In this document: piece by piece, positions 26,295 to 35,064 of the stretch
Numbering within the stretch: position 1 is the stretch's first letter
How the letters are laid out: each line of letters starts with the position of its first letter
DNA from: Variovorax gossypii
GTDB lineage: Bacteria; Pseudomonadota; Gammaproteobacteria; Burkholderiales; Burkholderiaceae_C
DNA length: 64,000 nucleotides
Direction: 5' to 3'
NCBI RefSeq assembly: GCF_003965815.1
Contig: NZ_RXOE01000010.1
Span: 1-64,000 of the forward strand
Program-made: the position numbers and the translations under genes
The notes under the pieces: model-generated
What the model was told of the DNA's origin: nothing
The model's database searches: none
The model's input: only the letters and a program-made list of their open reading frames with translations

Positions 26295-28514
26295 CTATGC
26301 CGGCACGGCGTCGATGTTCGCGCGGTCCCAGTGCCGGTGCTTCGCGATGGCCGCGACGAAGCGCAGCGCGATCTCCGTCGCGCCGGAGCTGTCGCCCAGG
26401 TTGGTGACCGGCGTCGCGGCCACCACCAGCCCCGCGGGCAGTTCGTCGGCCGGCGTGTCCTCGGCAATGCCGAGCGTGGACAGCAGCCGCACGCCCTCGC
26501 CCACCGTGCAGATGGCCTTGCAGTGCCTGTAGGCCTCCAGCACGAAGTGCACCGCGTCGCCGATGCCCGCCAGCGCGGCGGCGCAGTCCTCGCCGGCCGG
26601 CACCAGCACGGCGTCGAACATCACCGAAGGCGTGTTGGCGAAGGTCGCGTCCACGTCGATCTGGCGCTTCGAGGCGCTGGCGATGGTGCCCAGGCGCGGG
26701 CCCACCACCTTGCATTGCGCGCCGGCCTGCTCGAGCGCGTCGCGTATGGGCTTGAGCGAGGCGGAGTCGACGCCGTCGGCCGCGATGATCGCGATCCTGC
26801 GCGTGCGCACCGAGCCGTCGCCGGTGTCGGCCATGCTCAGCGCGGGCGACTCCTCGATGGGCAGCGCGATGCGATGGTCGCGAAAGCCCGCGCGTCCCGC
26901 CGCCGCCTTGGCATCGGGCTCGCCGATGCCCAGCGGCTCGGCCACGCGGCGGGCGAGCTTCTCGTCCACGTGCGCGAGGTTGTCGACCATGCGCTGGCGG
27001 ATGGCCGGGACCTCCAGCTTCGACAGCTCGAAGCGGAAGGCCGCGACGATGTGCTCCTTCTCGGCCGCGCTCTGGCTCTCGAAGAACAGCCGCGCCTGCG
27101 TGAAGTGGTCGTCGAACGAAGCGCTGCGGCGGCGCACCTTGGGCGGATCGATCTCCTCGGGAAAGGACTGGAAGCCGTGGCTGCCGCCGTCCACGCGGAA
27201 CTCGGTGCCGCTGCCCAGCGTGTTGGGCTCGTAGGCCACCTGGCCGCGCGCGATGGTCTGCCGGTGCATGCCGTCGCGCTGGAAGTTGTGGAAGGGGCAC
27301 ACGCCCTTGTTGATGGGCAGCTCGTGGAAGTTGGCGCCGCCCAGGCGCGAGATCTGCGTGTCGGTGTACGAGAAGAGGCGGCCCTGCAGCAGCGGGTCGT
27401 TCGTGAAGTCGATGCCGGGCACGAGGTGGCCCGGATGGAAGGCCACCTGCTCGGTCTCGGCGAAGAAGTTGTCGGGGTTGCGGTTGAGCACCAGCCGGCC
27501 GATCTTCTGCACCGGCACCATCTCTTCGGGAATGAGCTTGGTGGGGTCGAGCAGGTCGAAGCCCAGCGAGTGTTCCTTGTCCTGCGGAATCAGCTGCACG
27601 CCGAGCTCCCACTCGGGGAAGTCGCCGTTCTCGATGGCTTCCCACAGGTCGCGGCGGTGGAAGTCGGGGTCCTTGCCGGCGATCTTCTGCGCCTCGTCCC
27701 ACGCGAGGCCGTGGATGCCGAGCTTCGGCTTCCAGTGGAACTTCACGAAGTGGCTCTCGCCGCGGCTGTTGACGAAGCGGAAGGTGTGCACGCCGAAGCC
27801 TTCCATCATGCGCAGGCTGCGCGGGATGGCGCGGTCGCTCATGGCCCACATCAGCATGTGGGTGCTCTCGGGCATCAGCGAGGCGAAGTCCCAGAACGTG
27901 TCGTGCGCGCTCGCGGCCTGCGGCATCTCGTGGTGCGGCTCGGGCTTGACGGCGTGGATGAGGTCGGGGAACTTCATGGCGTCCTGGATGAAGAACACCG
28001 GGATGTTGTTGCCCACGAGGTCGTAGTTGCCCTCGCGTGTGTAGAACTTGACGGCGAAACCGCGCACGTCGCGCACGGTGTCGGCCGAGCCGCGCGAGCC
28101 GGCCACGGTGGAGAAGCGCACGAACACGGGCGTCTTCGCGTCCGGGTCCTGCAGGAAGTCGGCGCAGGTGAACTGCGACATCGACTTGTAGACCTGGAAG
28201 AAGCCATGCGCCGCCGAGCCGCGCGCATGCACCGCGCGCTCCGGGATGCGCTCGTGGTCGAAGTGCGTGATCTTCTCTCGCAGGATGAAGTCTTCGAGCA
28301 GCGTGGGGCCGCGCACGCCCGCCTTCAGCGAGTTGTGGTTGTCCGGCAGCTGCAGGCCCTGGTTGGTGGTCAGGGTCGTCGGGTGCTCGACGGTGAACCC
28401 CTCGAGCTGCTGCTGCTTGGCGTTGCCTGCGTCGCCAGCCTTGACGGCGCTGGCGCGACGGCCGGCGGCGGCCTTGTTCTGGGGCGACATCGTGGACTTG
28501 CCGGAATCTTTCAT
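26295..28514 (-). CDS. katE: Large-subunit monofunctional catalase (HPII/KatE type)
   Basis: A 739-residue haem catalase that splits hydrogen peroxide. The distal His is at about 96 (ERAVHARGSAAHG), the Asn motif is VGNNIPVFFIQD, and the proximal Tyr motif is GRLFSYTDTQISRLG. Residues from about 580 to the end form the flavodoxin/GATase-like C-terminal domain (RRIAIIAADGVDSASL) found only in large-subunit catalases. The start at 28514 has a poor ribosome binding site, which fits coupling to the small gene 17 bases upstream; ATG at 28490 is an alternative. The N-terminal extension is Ala/Lys-rich. Confidence 0.95.
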   Translation of the reverse strand: MKDSGKSTMSPQNKAAAGRRASAVKAGDAGNAKQQQLEGFTVEHPTTLTTNQGLQLPDNHNSLKAGVRGPTLLEDFILREKITHFDHERIPERAVHARGSAAHGFFQVYKSMSQFTCADFLQDPDAKTPVFVRFSTVAGSRGSADTVRDVRGFAVKFYTREGNYDLVGNNIPVFFIQDAMKFPDLIHAVKPEPHHEMPQAASAHDTFWDFASLMPESTHMLMWAMSDRAIPRSLRMMEGFGVHTFRFVNSRGESHFVKFHWKPKLGIHGLAWDEAQKIAGKDPDFHRRDLWEAIENGDFPEWELGVQLIPQDKEHSLGFDLLDPTKLIPEEMVPVQKIGRLVLNRNPDNFFAETEQVAFHPGHLVPGIDFTNDPLLQGRLFSYTDTQISRLGGANFHELPINKGVCPFHNFQRDGMHRQTIARGQVAYEPNTLGSGTEFRVDGGSHGFQSFPEEIDPPKVRRRSASFDDHFTQARLFFESQSAAEKEHIVAAFRFELSKLEVPAIRQRMVDNLAHVDEKLARRVAEPLGIGEPDAKAAAGRAGFRDHRIALPIEESPALSMADTGDGSVRTRRIAIIAADGVDSASLKPIRDALEQAGAQCKVVGPRLGTIASASKRQIDVDATFANTPSVMFDAVLVPAGEDCAAALAGIGDAVHFVLEAYRHCKAICTVGEGVRLLSTLGIAEDTPADELPAGLVVAATPVTNLGDSSGATEIALRFVAAIAKHRHWDRANIDAVPA

Positions 28515-28531
28515 TGGGTGGAGATGGGCGT

Positions 28532-28687
28532 TCAGCCCGTTTCGTTGCCGCCGTCGAGGAACATGTCGAGCACGTTGACCACGGCGATGAGACAGATGAG
28601 GCCCGCCACGGCGGCGATGGACCACACGAGGATTTCGTTGCCCCAGGAACTGGCGAACGAGTCGAAAAGCGATGCAAATTCCATCAT
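28532..28687 (-). CDS. 51-residue single-span membrane protein upstream of the catalase
   Basis: A short open frame starts with two adjacent ATG codons behind an excellent ribosome binding site (CCGGAGGGA). The product has an amphipathic N-terminus (MMEFASLFDSFASSWGN), one hydrophobic segment (about 20-40, rich in Ile, Val, Ala, Leu) and a short acidic tail ending GGNETG. Only 17 bases separate it from the catalase start, so the two are probably co-translated. I do not recognise a family. It could help localise the catalase at the membrane or simply set the translation level. Confidence 0.65.
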   Translation of the reverse strand: MMEFASLFDSFASSWGNEILVWSIAAVAGLICLIAVVNVLDMFLDGGNETG

Positions 28688-28786
28688 TCCCTCCGGGTTT
28701 CACGCTGCCTGTCTTGCGCATGCCCTGCGCATGTCGCGGGCGAATCCGAAGGTTATGTCCGGCGCGGCTCCAGCCCCGTAGTGGCC

Positions 28787-28812
28787 GCCCTCCCGCCCCT
28801 GTGGGAGAGGGC
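28787..28812. repeat. GC-rich hairpin repeat
   Basis: GCCCTCCC and GGGAGAGGGC form a bulged inverted repeat around GCCCCTGT. Elements with this kind of CCCTCTCCC/GGGAGAGGG stem are common extragenic repeats in proteobacteria. It sits in the 243-base gap between the small membrane protein gene and the divergent dioxygenase gene. I saw no other clear signal in that gap apart from the two ribosome binding sites. Confidence 0.5.
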
Positions 28813-28930
28813 GCGCGGACCGGGTAGGAGCCTGCCGACAGCCGCCCCGCAACAAGCCGCAATAAGCTGAAATCCGCGAGCAACATCGCGGCCCGACGCT
28901 CGCCGCTCCAACCACGATCGAGGAGTAAAA

Positions 28931-29938
28931 GTGTCGATTTCCGAATGCCGCCGCCCCGGGCAGGACCAGAACCGAAACCACAACCAGAATCACGACAACA
29001 GGCACGGCCACCACCTGGCCGACGACCTTCCGCTCATGGCGGCGCAGCTCGGCCTCCAGCGCCGCAGGGCGCTGGCATGGCTGGGCTCCGCGGCGGCGGC
29101 GGGACCGGCTCTCCTGCTGGGCGGCTGCGGTGGCGGAGGCGGCTCCGACGCAAGCGGCAGCCTCGCCGGGCTGGTGGCGGCCTCGGGCACCGCCTCGGCG
29201 ACCACGGCCACGCCGACTACGTCGACTTCGAGCTCGGGCTCTTCCACGACCACCGGCAGCAGCACGAGCAGCTCCAGCAGCAGTTGCACCGCGCTGCCCG
29301 GCGAGACGGCGGGGCCGTATCCGGCGGACGGCACCAACAGCTCGTCGGGTTCGACCTCGGACATCCTCACCTCCAGCGGCATCGTGCGCAGCGACATCCG
29401 CAGCAGCTTCCTCGGCACCACCACGCAGGCCGGCGGCGTGCAGACGACGCTGACGCTCACTCTGCTGAACACATCCTCCAGCTGCGCGCCGCTGTCGGGC
29501 TACGCGATCTACCTCTGGCACTGCGACCGCGACGGCAACTACTCGCTGTACTCGGCGCCCACCGAGAGCTACCTGCGCGGCGTGCAGGTGACCGACAGCA
29601 ACGGGCAGGTGACCTTCACGACGATCTTCCCAGGCTGCTATTCGGGTCGCTGGCCGCACATGCACTTCGAGGTGTTCCAGAGCCTCTCGACGGCCACGAC
29701 CGGAAAGAACTCGATCCTGACCTCGCAGCTGGCGATGCCCAGCGCCGTGTGCGGCGCGGTGTACCCCTACGCCACGGGCTACACCAGCAGCGTCGCGAAC
29801 TTCGCAGCGGTCAGCCTCTCCACCGACAACGTGTTCGGCGACAACACTTCGGCGCAGATCGCGGCGATGACGCCTGCCATGAGCGGCAGCGTCGCCGCCG
29901 GCTACACCGCGACGGCAACCATCGGCATCGCGCGCTGA
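28931..29938 (+). CDS. Exported intradiol-dioxygenase-like lipoprotein
   Basis: A 335-residue protein. The N-terminus has a His/Asn-rich stretch (about 15-28), then a lipoprotein leader ending LLLGGC (Cys66) and a long Ser/Thr/Gly linker (about 70-118). The catalytic part follows, with intradiol ring-cleavage motifs LWHCDRDGNYSLYS and PGCYSGRWPHMHFEV. These give candidate iron ligands Tyr204, Tyr237, His243 and His245. Classical enzymes of this fold open catechol-type rings in the cytoplasm. Export suggests another substrate, perhaps plant-derived phenolics. GTG at 28931 follows AGGAG at six bases. Confidence 0.85.
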   Translation: MSISECRRPGQDQNRNHNQNHDNRHGHHLADDLPLMAAQLGLQRRRALAWLGSAAAAGPALLLGGCGGGGGSDASGSLAGLVAASGTASATTATPTTSTSSSGSSTTTGSSTSSSSSSCTALPGETAGPYPADGTNSSSGSTSDILTSSGIVRSDIRSSFLGTTTQAGGVQTTLTLTLLNTSSSCAPLSGYAIYLWHCDRDGNYSLYSAPTESYLRGVQVTDSNGQVTFTTIFPGCYSGRWPHMHFEVFQSLSTATTGKNSILTSQLAMPSAVCGAVYPYATGYTSSVANFAAVSLSTDNVFGDNTSAQIAAMTPAMSGSVAAGYTATATIGIAR

Positions 29939-29975
29939 GCGGAGCGAAGAAGGCCGGGACGGAGCACGGCGGCCG

Positions 29976-32570
29976 TCAGCCGGGCTTGTACCCGAGCAGC
30001 TTCATCGCGGCAGCGAGCCCCTTGCGGCTGCGCTCCATCGCGGCCCAGGGCTGGTTGCCGACCTCGAAGCGCTGCGCCGCATTCGCGACCGTCCATCGGT
30101 CCGGCCCTGGGAGCTCCGGAAGCTCGTCCCACGCCAGCGGCACCGAAACGCCCAGCCCCGGCCGCGCGCGCGCCGACCATGCGCTGACGGTGGTCGCGCC
30201 GAAGCCGTTGCGCAGGTAGTCGACGAAGATCCTGCCCACGCGGTTGCGCGGCCCGCTCTTGGCGACGAAGCGCGCCGGAATGGTCTGTGCGAGATGCGCC
30301 ACCACGGCCTGCGAGAAGCCCTTGACAGTGTCCCAGTCGTACTGGCGGCGGACCGGCACCACCACGTGCAGCCCCTTGCCGCCGCTGGTCTTCAGGAACG
30401 ATGGCAGACCCAGCTCGTCGAGCAGCGTGCGCACCAGCATCGCGGCCTCCTGGATCTGCGCCCACGCGACGCCTTCGCCGGGGTCGAGGTCGAAGGTCAT
30501 GCGGTCGGGCTTGCCGATGGCGCGGGAGGTGGCGTTCCAGGTATGCAGCTCGATGACGTTCATCTGCGCCGCGCCGAGCAGGCCCGGCTTGGTGTCGATC
30601 TGCAGCAGCGGCTCGTGACCGGGGTCGAGCGCGGGGTCGAGCAGGCGCACGCCGGGTATCTCGCGCCCCTGCACGTGCTTCTGGAAGAACAGCTCGCCGC
30701 CCACGCCTTCCGGTGCGCGCACCAGCGACACCGGCCGCCCGCGCAGGTGCGGCAGCATGAGCTTCGCCACGCCGTCGTAATAGGCGGCGAGCTCGCCCTT
30801 GGTGATGCCGCTGTGCTCGTCGATCACGCGGTCGGCGTGGGTGATCTTCAGGGACATGGCCTTGCTTTTCCCTTCGCTGTTTGCGCTGCTTCTGCCGCTC
30901 TTCGTTGCCGGCGAGCTTGCCGACGCCTCGATCTCCCGCGTCCGCCGCGCATGCTCGCGCCGCACTTCGTCTGCGGGCTTGTCGCTGCGCAGGCCCTGGA
31001 ACACGGCCTGGCGCACGCGGTTCTCGCGCGTCCATTCGCCGAACGATATCTCGGCCACCAGCGAGGGCCTGACCCACTGCGCCCTGACGCCGCGCGGCAC
31101 GGGCTCAAAGGGGCAATCGTCGACGGCCAGCCGGTCGAGCTTCGCCTTGATGTCGGCGAGGCGGCCGGCGTCGAAGCCCGTGCCCACGTTGCCGCAGTAG
31201 CGCAGCCGCCCGCTGTCTTCGTCGTACACCCCGAGCAGCAGCGCCCCGAAGCCGGCGCGCGAGCCCTTGGGCGCGGTGTAGCCGCCGATCACGAATTCCT
31301 GGCGCTGCTGGTTCTTGAGCTTGATCCAGTCGGGCGAGCGGCGCGACACGTACGGCGAACCCTTGCGCTTGGCCACGATGCCCTCGAAGCCGATGCGCGC
31401 GGACGCCGCGAGCAGGTCGCGCGGCGCGGCCTCGAAGGCGTCGCTCAGGCGCAACGGCGACAACCGCCGGCCGGCGAGTACCGCGGCGAGCCTCGCGCGG
31501 CGCTGCTCGACCGGCAGCTCGCGCAGGTCTTCGCCATCCAGAGAGGGCGCGTCGAAGAGCCAGTAGACGATGGACGAGGTGGCGCCGCGGTCGAAGGCGT
31601 TCTGCAGCGCCTGGAAGTCGGGCGCGCCGTTGGGGCCGTCGACGGTGATCTCGCCGTCGAGCCAGGCCGAGCGCGTGCCCAGCTTCGAGATGGCCTCGAC
31701 GAGCGCGGGCAGCTTCGCGCTCCAGTCGTGCCCGTTGCGGGTGAAGCAGCGGACCTTGCCCTTGTCGTCGATGCGCGCCAGCAGGCGGTAGCCGTCGAAC
31801 TTGAGCTCGTAGAGCCAGTCGTGCGGCGACGACGGTGGCGAGGACGCGAGGGTGGCGAGCTGAGGCTCGAGGACGGCGGGCAGCGCGGCTTTCTCTTTCT
31901 TCTTCCTGGGTTCCTCTTTCTTCGCCGGCGTGCTGCTGTCTTTCGCCTTCGCCTTCTTCCTCGGCGCCTGCCCCACCTCGTCCACGCCGAGGCCGGTGAT
32001 CACGCTGGCGGGCTCCTCCTCCACCACGTCGTAGTCGTCGAGCGCGCGCGCCTCGCCGTCGCGCTCCTTGATGAGCAGCCAGGGCTCGTGCGATTCGTCG
32101 CCCTTGCCGTGCATGCGCACCAGCGTCCAGTGGCCGTGCAGCTTCTCGCCGCGCAGCTCGAACTTGAGCTTGCCGGCCGCGAGCGCCTTGCGCGCGTCGC
32201 CGTCGGGCAGCCAGTCGCCGCGGTCCCAGACGATGACGGTGCCGGCGCCGTACTGCTTCGGCGGGATGGTGCCTTCGAAGTCGGCGTACGAGATGGGGTG
32301 GTCCTCGACGTGCACCGCCATGCGTTTCACGCCGGGGTCGAGGCATGGCCCCTTGGGCACCGCCCAGCTCTTGAGCGTGCCGTCGAGCTCCAGCCTGAAG
32401 TCGTAGTGCAGATGGCTCGCGTGGTGCTTCTGGATGACGAAGCCCAGCGTGCCCTTGCCGCGCCGGCCGCCGGCCTTGGGCTCCGGCGTGCGGGAGAAGT
32501 CGCGCTTGCCGTGGTAGCGCGCCAGCGACTTGCGCGCGGTGGATGACGAGGATGATGCTGTGCGTGCCAT
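29976..32570 (-). CDS. ligD: Multidomain DNA ligase D (non-homologous end joining)
   Basis: An 864-residue enzyme that processes, fills and seals DNA double-strand breaks recruited by Ku. Domains in order are: 3'-phosphoesterase (about 25-175, KHHASHLHYDFRLELDG), a Lys-rich linker (about 203-228), ATP-dependent ligase (about 235-530, nucleotidyl-acceptor Lys257 in YELKFDGYR), a second Lys/Ser-rich linker, and an AEP-type polymerase (about 572-864, TFDLDPGEGV, TSGGKGLHVVVP). All three activities look intact. The order PE-ligase-polymerase is that of Pseudomonas LigD. The ku gene lies 21 bases upstream on the same strand. Confidence 0.96.
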   Translation of the reverse strand: MARTASSSSSTARKSLARYHGKRDFSRTPEPKAGGRRGKGTLGFVIQKHHASHLHYDFRLELDGTLKSWAVPKGPCLDPGVKRMAVHVEDHPISYADFEGTIPPKQYGAGTVIVWDRGDWLPDGDARKALAAGKLKFELRGEKLHGHWTLVRMHGKGDESHEPWLLIKERDGEARALDDYDVVEEEPASVITGLGVDEVGQAPRKKAKAKDSSTPAKKEEPRKKKEKAALPAVLEPQLATLASSPPSSPHDWLYELKFDGYRLLARIDDKGKVRCFTRNGHDWSAKLPALVEAISKLGTRSAWLDGEITVDGPNGAPDFQALQNAFDRGATSSIVYWLFDAPSLDGEDLRELPVEQRRARLAAVLAGRRLSPLRLSDAFEAAPRDLLAASARIGFEGIVAKRKGSPYVSRRSPDWIKLKNQQRQEFVIGGYTAPKGSRAGFGALLLGVYDEDSGRLRYCGNVGTGFDAGRLADIKAKLDRLAVDDCPFEPVPRGVRAQWVRPSLVAEISFGEWTRENRVRQAVFQGLRSDKPADEVRREHARRTREIEASASSPATKSGRSSANSEGKSKAMSLKITHADRVIDEHSGITKGELAAYYDGVAKLMLPHLRGRPVSLVRAPEGVGGELFFQKHVQGREIPGVRLLDPALDPGHEPLLQIDTKPGLLGAAQMNVIELHTWNATSRAIGKPDRMTFDLDPGEGVAWAQIQEAAMLVRTLLDELGLPSFLKTSGGKGLHVVVPVRRQYDWDTVKGFSQAVVAHLAQTIPARFVAKSGPRNRVGRIFVDYLRNGFGATTVSAWSARARPGLGVSVPLAWDELPELPGPDRWTVANAAQRFEVGNQPWAAMERSRKGLAAAMKLLGYKPG

Positions 32571-32591
32571 GGCGTGCGGTCCTCGACGGGC

Positions 32592-33587
32592 TCAGGCGGC
32601 GCGACGGTGGCGGGCCGGTGCCCTGCGCGCGGTGGCGGCGCTCTTCTTCGTGGCGGTACTGCGCTTCTTCGCAGCGGGCCGCCTGGGTCGCGGCTCTTCC
32701 TCTTCATCGGCGTCGGCTTCCTCGTCCTTCGACCTGCCCCCACTGCCACCCGCGCCCCCTTTGCGCAGGCTGCGCTTGAGCAGCTCGGTCAGGTCGATGA
32801 CCTTGGCGCCGCGGCCTTCGCCAGCCTGCTCGCCTTCTTGCGGTTCGGGCTGGGTCACGGTCTCGGTCTGGCCGGCCTTCACCTTCCTGTCGACCAGCCG
32901 CAGGATCTCGTCCTTGAACTCGTCTCGGAATTCCTCCGGGTCCCAGTCGGCGCTCATGTCCTCGACCAGCTCCTTCGCCATCTCGAGCTCGCGCGGGCGC
33001 AGGCCGGCCTTCTTCGCGTCTTCGGAGGGTAGCGGCAGGTCGGTCCAGGGGCGGATGTCGGCGCCCCAGCGCAGCAGGTTCAGCACGAGGCCGGGGCCCA
33101 CGGGCACCAGCGCCGCCAAGTGCTGCCTGGTCTGGATCACCACGCGGGCCACGCCCACGCGCCCGCTGCGCTGCAGGGTTTCGCGCAGCAGCGCGTACAC
33201 CTTGGCGCCGCGGTTGATGGGCGCCACGTAGTAGGGCCGCTCGAGGTACACGAAGGGAATGCCGTTGGCCGGCACGAAGGTCTCGATCTCGATGGTCTGC
33301 GTGGTCTTCGGGTAGGCGGCGGCGATCTCCTTGTCGCTGAGCACGACGTACTCGCCGCTCTCGTACTCGATGCCCTTCACGATCTGCTCGCGCGCGATCT
33401 CCCTGCCGGTCTTCTTGTTGATGCGCTTGTAGCCGACCGGGTCCATGGTCCTCTTGTCGAGCCAGTCGAAATCGATGCCGTGGTCCACGGTGGCCGAGTA
33501 GAGCGCCACGGGAATGTGGACGAGGCCGAAGCTGATGGCGCCCTTCCACAGGACGCGCGGCGCGGGTGCTTTCTTCGAGACGGGCAT
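32592..33587 (-). CDS. ku: Ku, DNA end-binding protein
   Basis: A 331-residue homodimeric Ku that binds broken DNA ends and recruits LigD. The core (about 8-260) has the family opening LWKGAISFGLVHIPVALYSAT and the RPYYVAP segment. From about 270 there is an acidic stretch, then a Lys/Arg/Ala-rich tail (KKRSTATKKSAATARR), an extension known in bacterial Ku proteins to hold DNA. ATG at 33587 is preferred to the in-frame GTG at 33596, because AAGGAG lies ten bases before the ATG but nearly touches the GTG. It is co-transcribed with ligD. Confidence 0.95.
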   Translation of the reverse strand: MPVSKKAPAPRVLWKGAISFGLVHIPVALYSATVDHGIDFDWLDKRTMDPVGYKRINKKTGREIAREQIVKGIEYESGEYVVLSDKEIAAAYPKTTQTIEIETFVPANGIPFVYLERPYYVAPINRGAKVYALLRETLQRSGRVGVARVVIQTRQHLAALVPVGPGLVLNLLRWGADIRPWTDLPLPSEDAKKAGLRPRELEMAKELVEDMSADWDPEEFRDEFKDEILRLVDRKVKAGQTETVTQPEPQEGEQAGEGRGAKVIDLTELLKRSLRKGGAGGSGGRSKDEEADADEEEEPRPRRPAAKKRSTATKKSAATARRAPARHRRAA

Positions 33588-33662
33588 GGGTTGCACACTC
33601 CTTCACCCCGGAATGTGCGCCGCCCCGGCGCGCGCGATGTAGGAACGCGGCCCCAGGCGCCG

Positions 33663-34682
33663 TCAGGCCGCGCCGGTTGCGCCCGTGGCCTCGGTCACCG
33701 GTCCGAGCCGGCGTTCGCTGGGCCGCGCGAAGTAGAACCACTCGGCGCCCGGCAGCGCCATCGCGTTGGGGAACACGATGAAGCCGTCGTCGGGCGCGCT
33801 CACCAGGGTGCCGTCGTGGCGCATGCCGATGGGCTCGCCGCGTTGCACTTCGTCGAAGGTGGCCCAGTCGCGCACGAAGCTGTCTTCCTCGTGCAGGCGA
33901 TCTGTAACGCTGGCCAGGCGCAGCAGCTTCGGCGGCTGCGCGGGGCCGCCGGAGAGCCCCTCGGGCAGTTCGGCCATGCCCAGCAGCGCCAGGGTGCGGC
34001 GGATGGCGCGCCACGCCACCTCGGGCGCCTGCGGATCGAGGTGCTGCCCGCATTCGAGCGTGACGCCGTAGCCGCCGCGGCTGCGGATGAATTCGTTGGT
34101 GCCGCGGCCGAAGTCGAGTTCGGCCTCGCTGGCCGGCGCGCCGCCCGAGCGCTGCGCGATGCCGGCGGCGTAGATGTCGAGCCAGCCCTCCACCACGATG
34201 GGCGTGCCGATGTGCAGCGCGAGCTGGCCCTCCTCGTACGAGCGGGCGAAGGGCTCCAGCGTGCCGGTGTTGTCGCGCGGGCCGATCATGGCGAAGGCCT
34301 CGCCCTCGCTCTGGAAGGAATGCAGGTCGAGCAGCACCTCGTGGCGCTCGATGAGCGGGGCCAGCACGTTGGTCACGCGGGCTTCGTAGTCGGCCGGCGA
34401 CTCGGAGGGGCGGAACAGGCGGTTGAGGTTGCGCTCGCCCTCGCGCTGCAGGCGCCTGCGGGCCAGCGGATTGGCCACCGGCACCATGGTCAGCTCGCCG
34501 CGCAGCAGCCGCAGCGAGCCGGCCTCGAATTCGCCCAGCACGCGCTCGATGCCCAGGGTGCCGGAGATTTCGTCTCCGTGCACGCCGCCCATCACGAGCA
34601 GGCGGGGACCGGGGTTGAGCGAGGCGAAGGCGTGGATGCGCAGGCTGTCGGTGGCCACGCCGGCGAAAGGATCGGAAGACAT
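33663..34682 (-). CDS. Succinylglutamate desuccinylase/aspartoacylase-family zinc peptidase
   Basis: A 339-residue M14-type metalloenzyme. Zinc-binding elements are GGVHGDEISG near the N-terminus and LLDLHSFQSEG further on. The C-terminus has the usual beta-barrel extension (GTLVSAPDDGFIVFPN). Relatives remove acyl groups from amino acids, but no arginine succinyl-transferase genes lie nearby, so the substrate is open. Start MSSDPF at 34682 is the most plausible; an in-frame codon at 34736 would add 18 residues with no family similarity. It is followed by ku but separated from it by 75 bases. Confidence 0.82.
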   Translation of the reverse strand: MSSDPFAGVATDSLRIHAFASLNPGPRLLVMGGVHGDEISGTLGIERVLGEFEAGSLRLLRGELTMVPVANPLARRRLQREGERNLNRLFRPSESPADYEARVTNVLAPLIERHEVLLDLHSFQSEGEAFAMIGPRDNTGTLEPFARSYEEGQLALHIGTPIVVEGWLDIYAAGIAQRSGGAPASEAELDFGRGTNEFIRSRGGYGVTLECGQHLDPQAPEVAWRAIRRTLALLGMAELPEGLSGGPAQPPKLLRLASVTDRLHEEDSFVRDWATFDEVQRGEPIGMRHDGTLVSAPDDGFIVFPNAMALPGAEWFYFARPSERRLGPVTEATGATGAA

Positions 34683-34839
34683 CCGGGGATTATTGCGGAG
34701 CCCTTTCCCTGCGCGCAAAGGCGCTATTCGTTTCATAGCACCGGCCGCCGAGGCGCCGCCTACAGGGGCTGCCTCGCCTGTCCTACCGGGCCGGCCGCGG
34801 CGGGGGCGCAGGCTCGGCCTCTGTCAAAGGAGTGCATGC

Positions 34840-35064
34840 ATGAACAGCAAGAGCAGCTGCGGCAAGACCAAGGTGGAGCAAGGCGGCGAATCGGCGCCCC
34901 GCCTGCCGCACGAGCGCGACCAGTCGTCGGACAGCCAGGAAACGCAGGACGGCAATCCGCCCGAGGTGGGCCGCAAGGCCCACGAAGACGTGGAGCGCGG
35001 CGTGGTCGACACCGACCGCGGCCCGCCGAGCGACCGCGTCTACAACGAGAAGCTCAGGCGCTGA
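34840..35064 (+). CDS. Small hydrophilic protein of unknown function (74 residues)
   Basis: The frame starts with ATG at 34840 behind AAAGGAG at seven bases. The product is highly charged, poor in hydrophobic residues and probably disordered: Gln, Asp, Glu, Pro and Gly dominate, with one Cys near the N-terminus (SKSSCGKTK) and a C-terminal motif GPPSDRVYNEKLRR. I do not recognise a family; it resembles the small stress-linked proteins often found in this bacterial group. Its 3' end overlaps the convergent rpe gene by 11 bases. It lies beside end-joining and catalase genes. Confidence 0.6.
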   Translation: MNSKSSCGKTKVEQGGESAPRLPHERDQSSDSQETQDGNPPEVGRKAHEDVERGVVDTDRGPPSDRVYNEKLRR

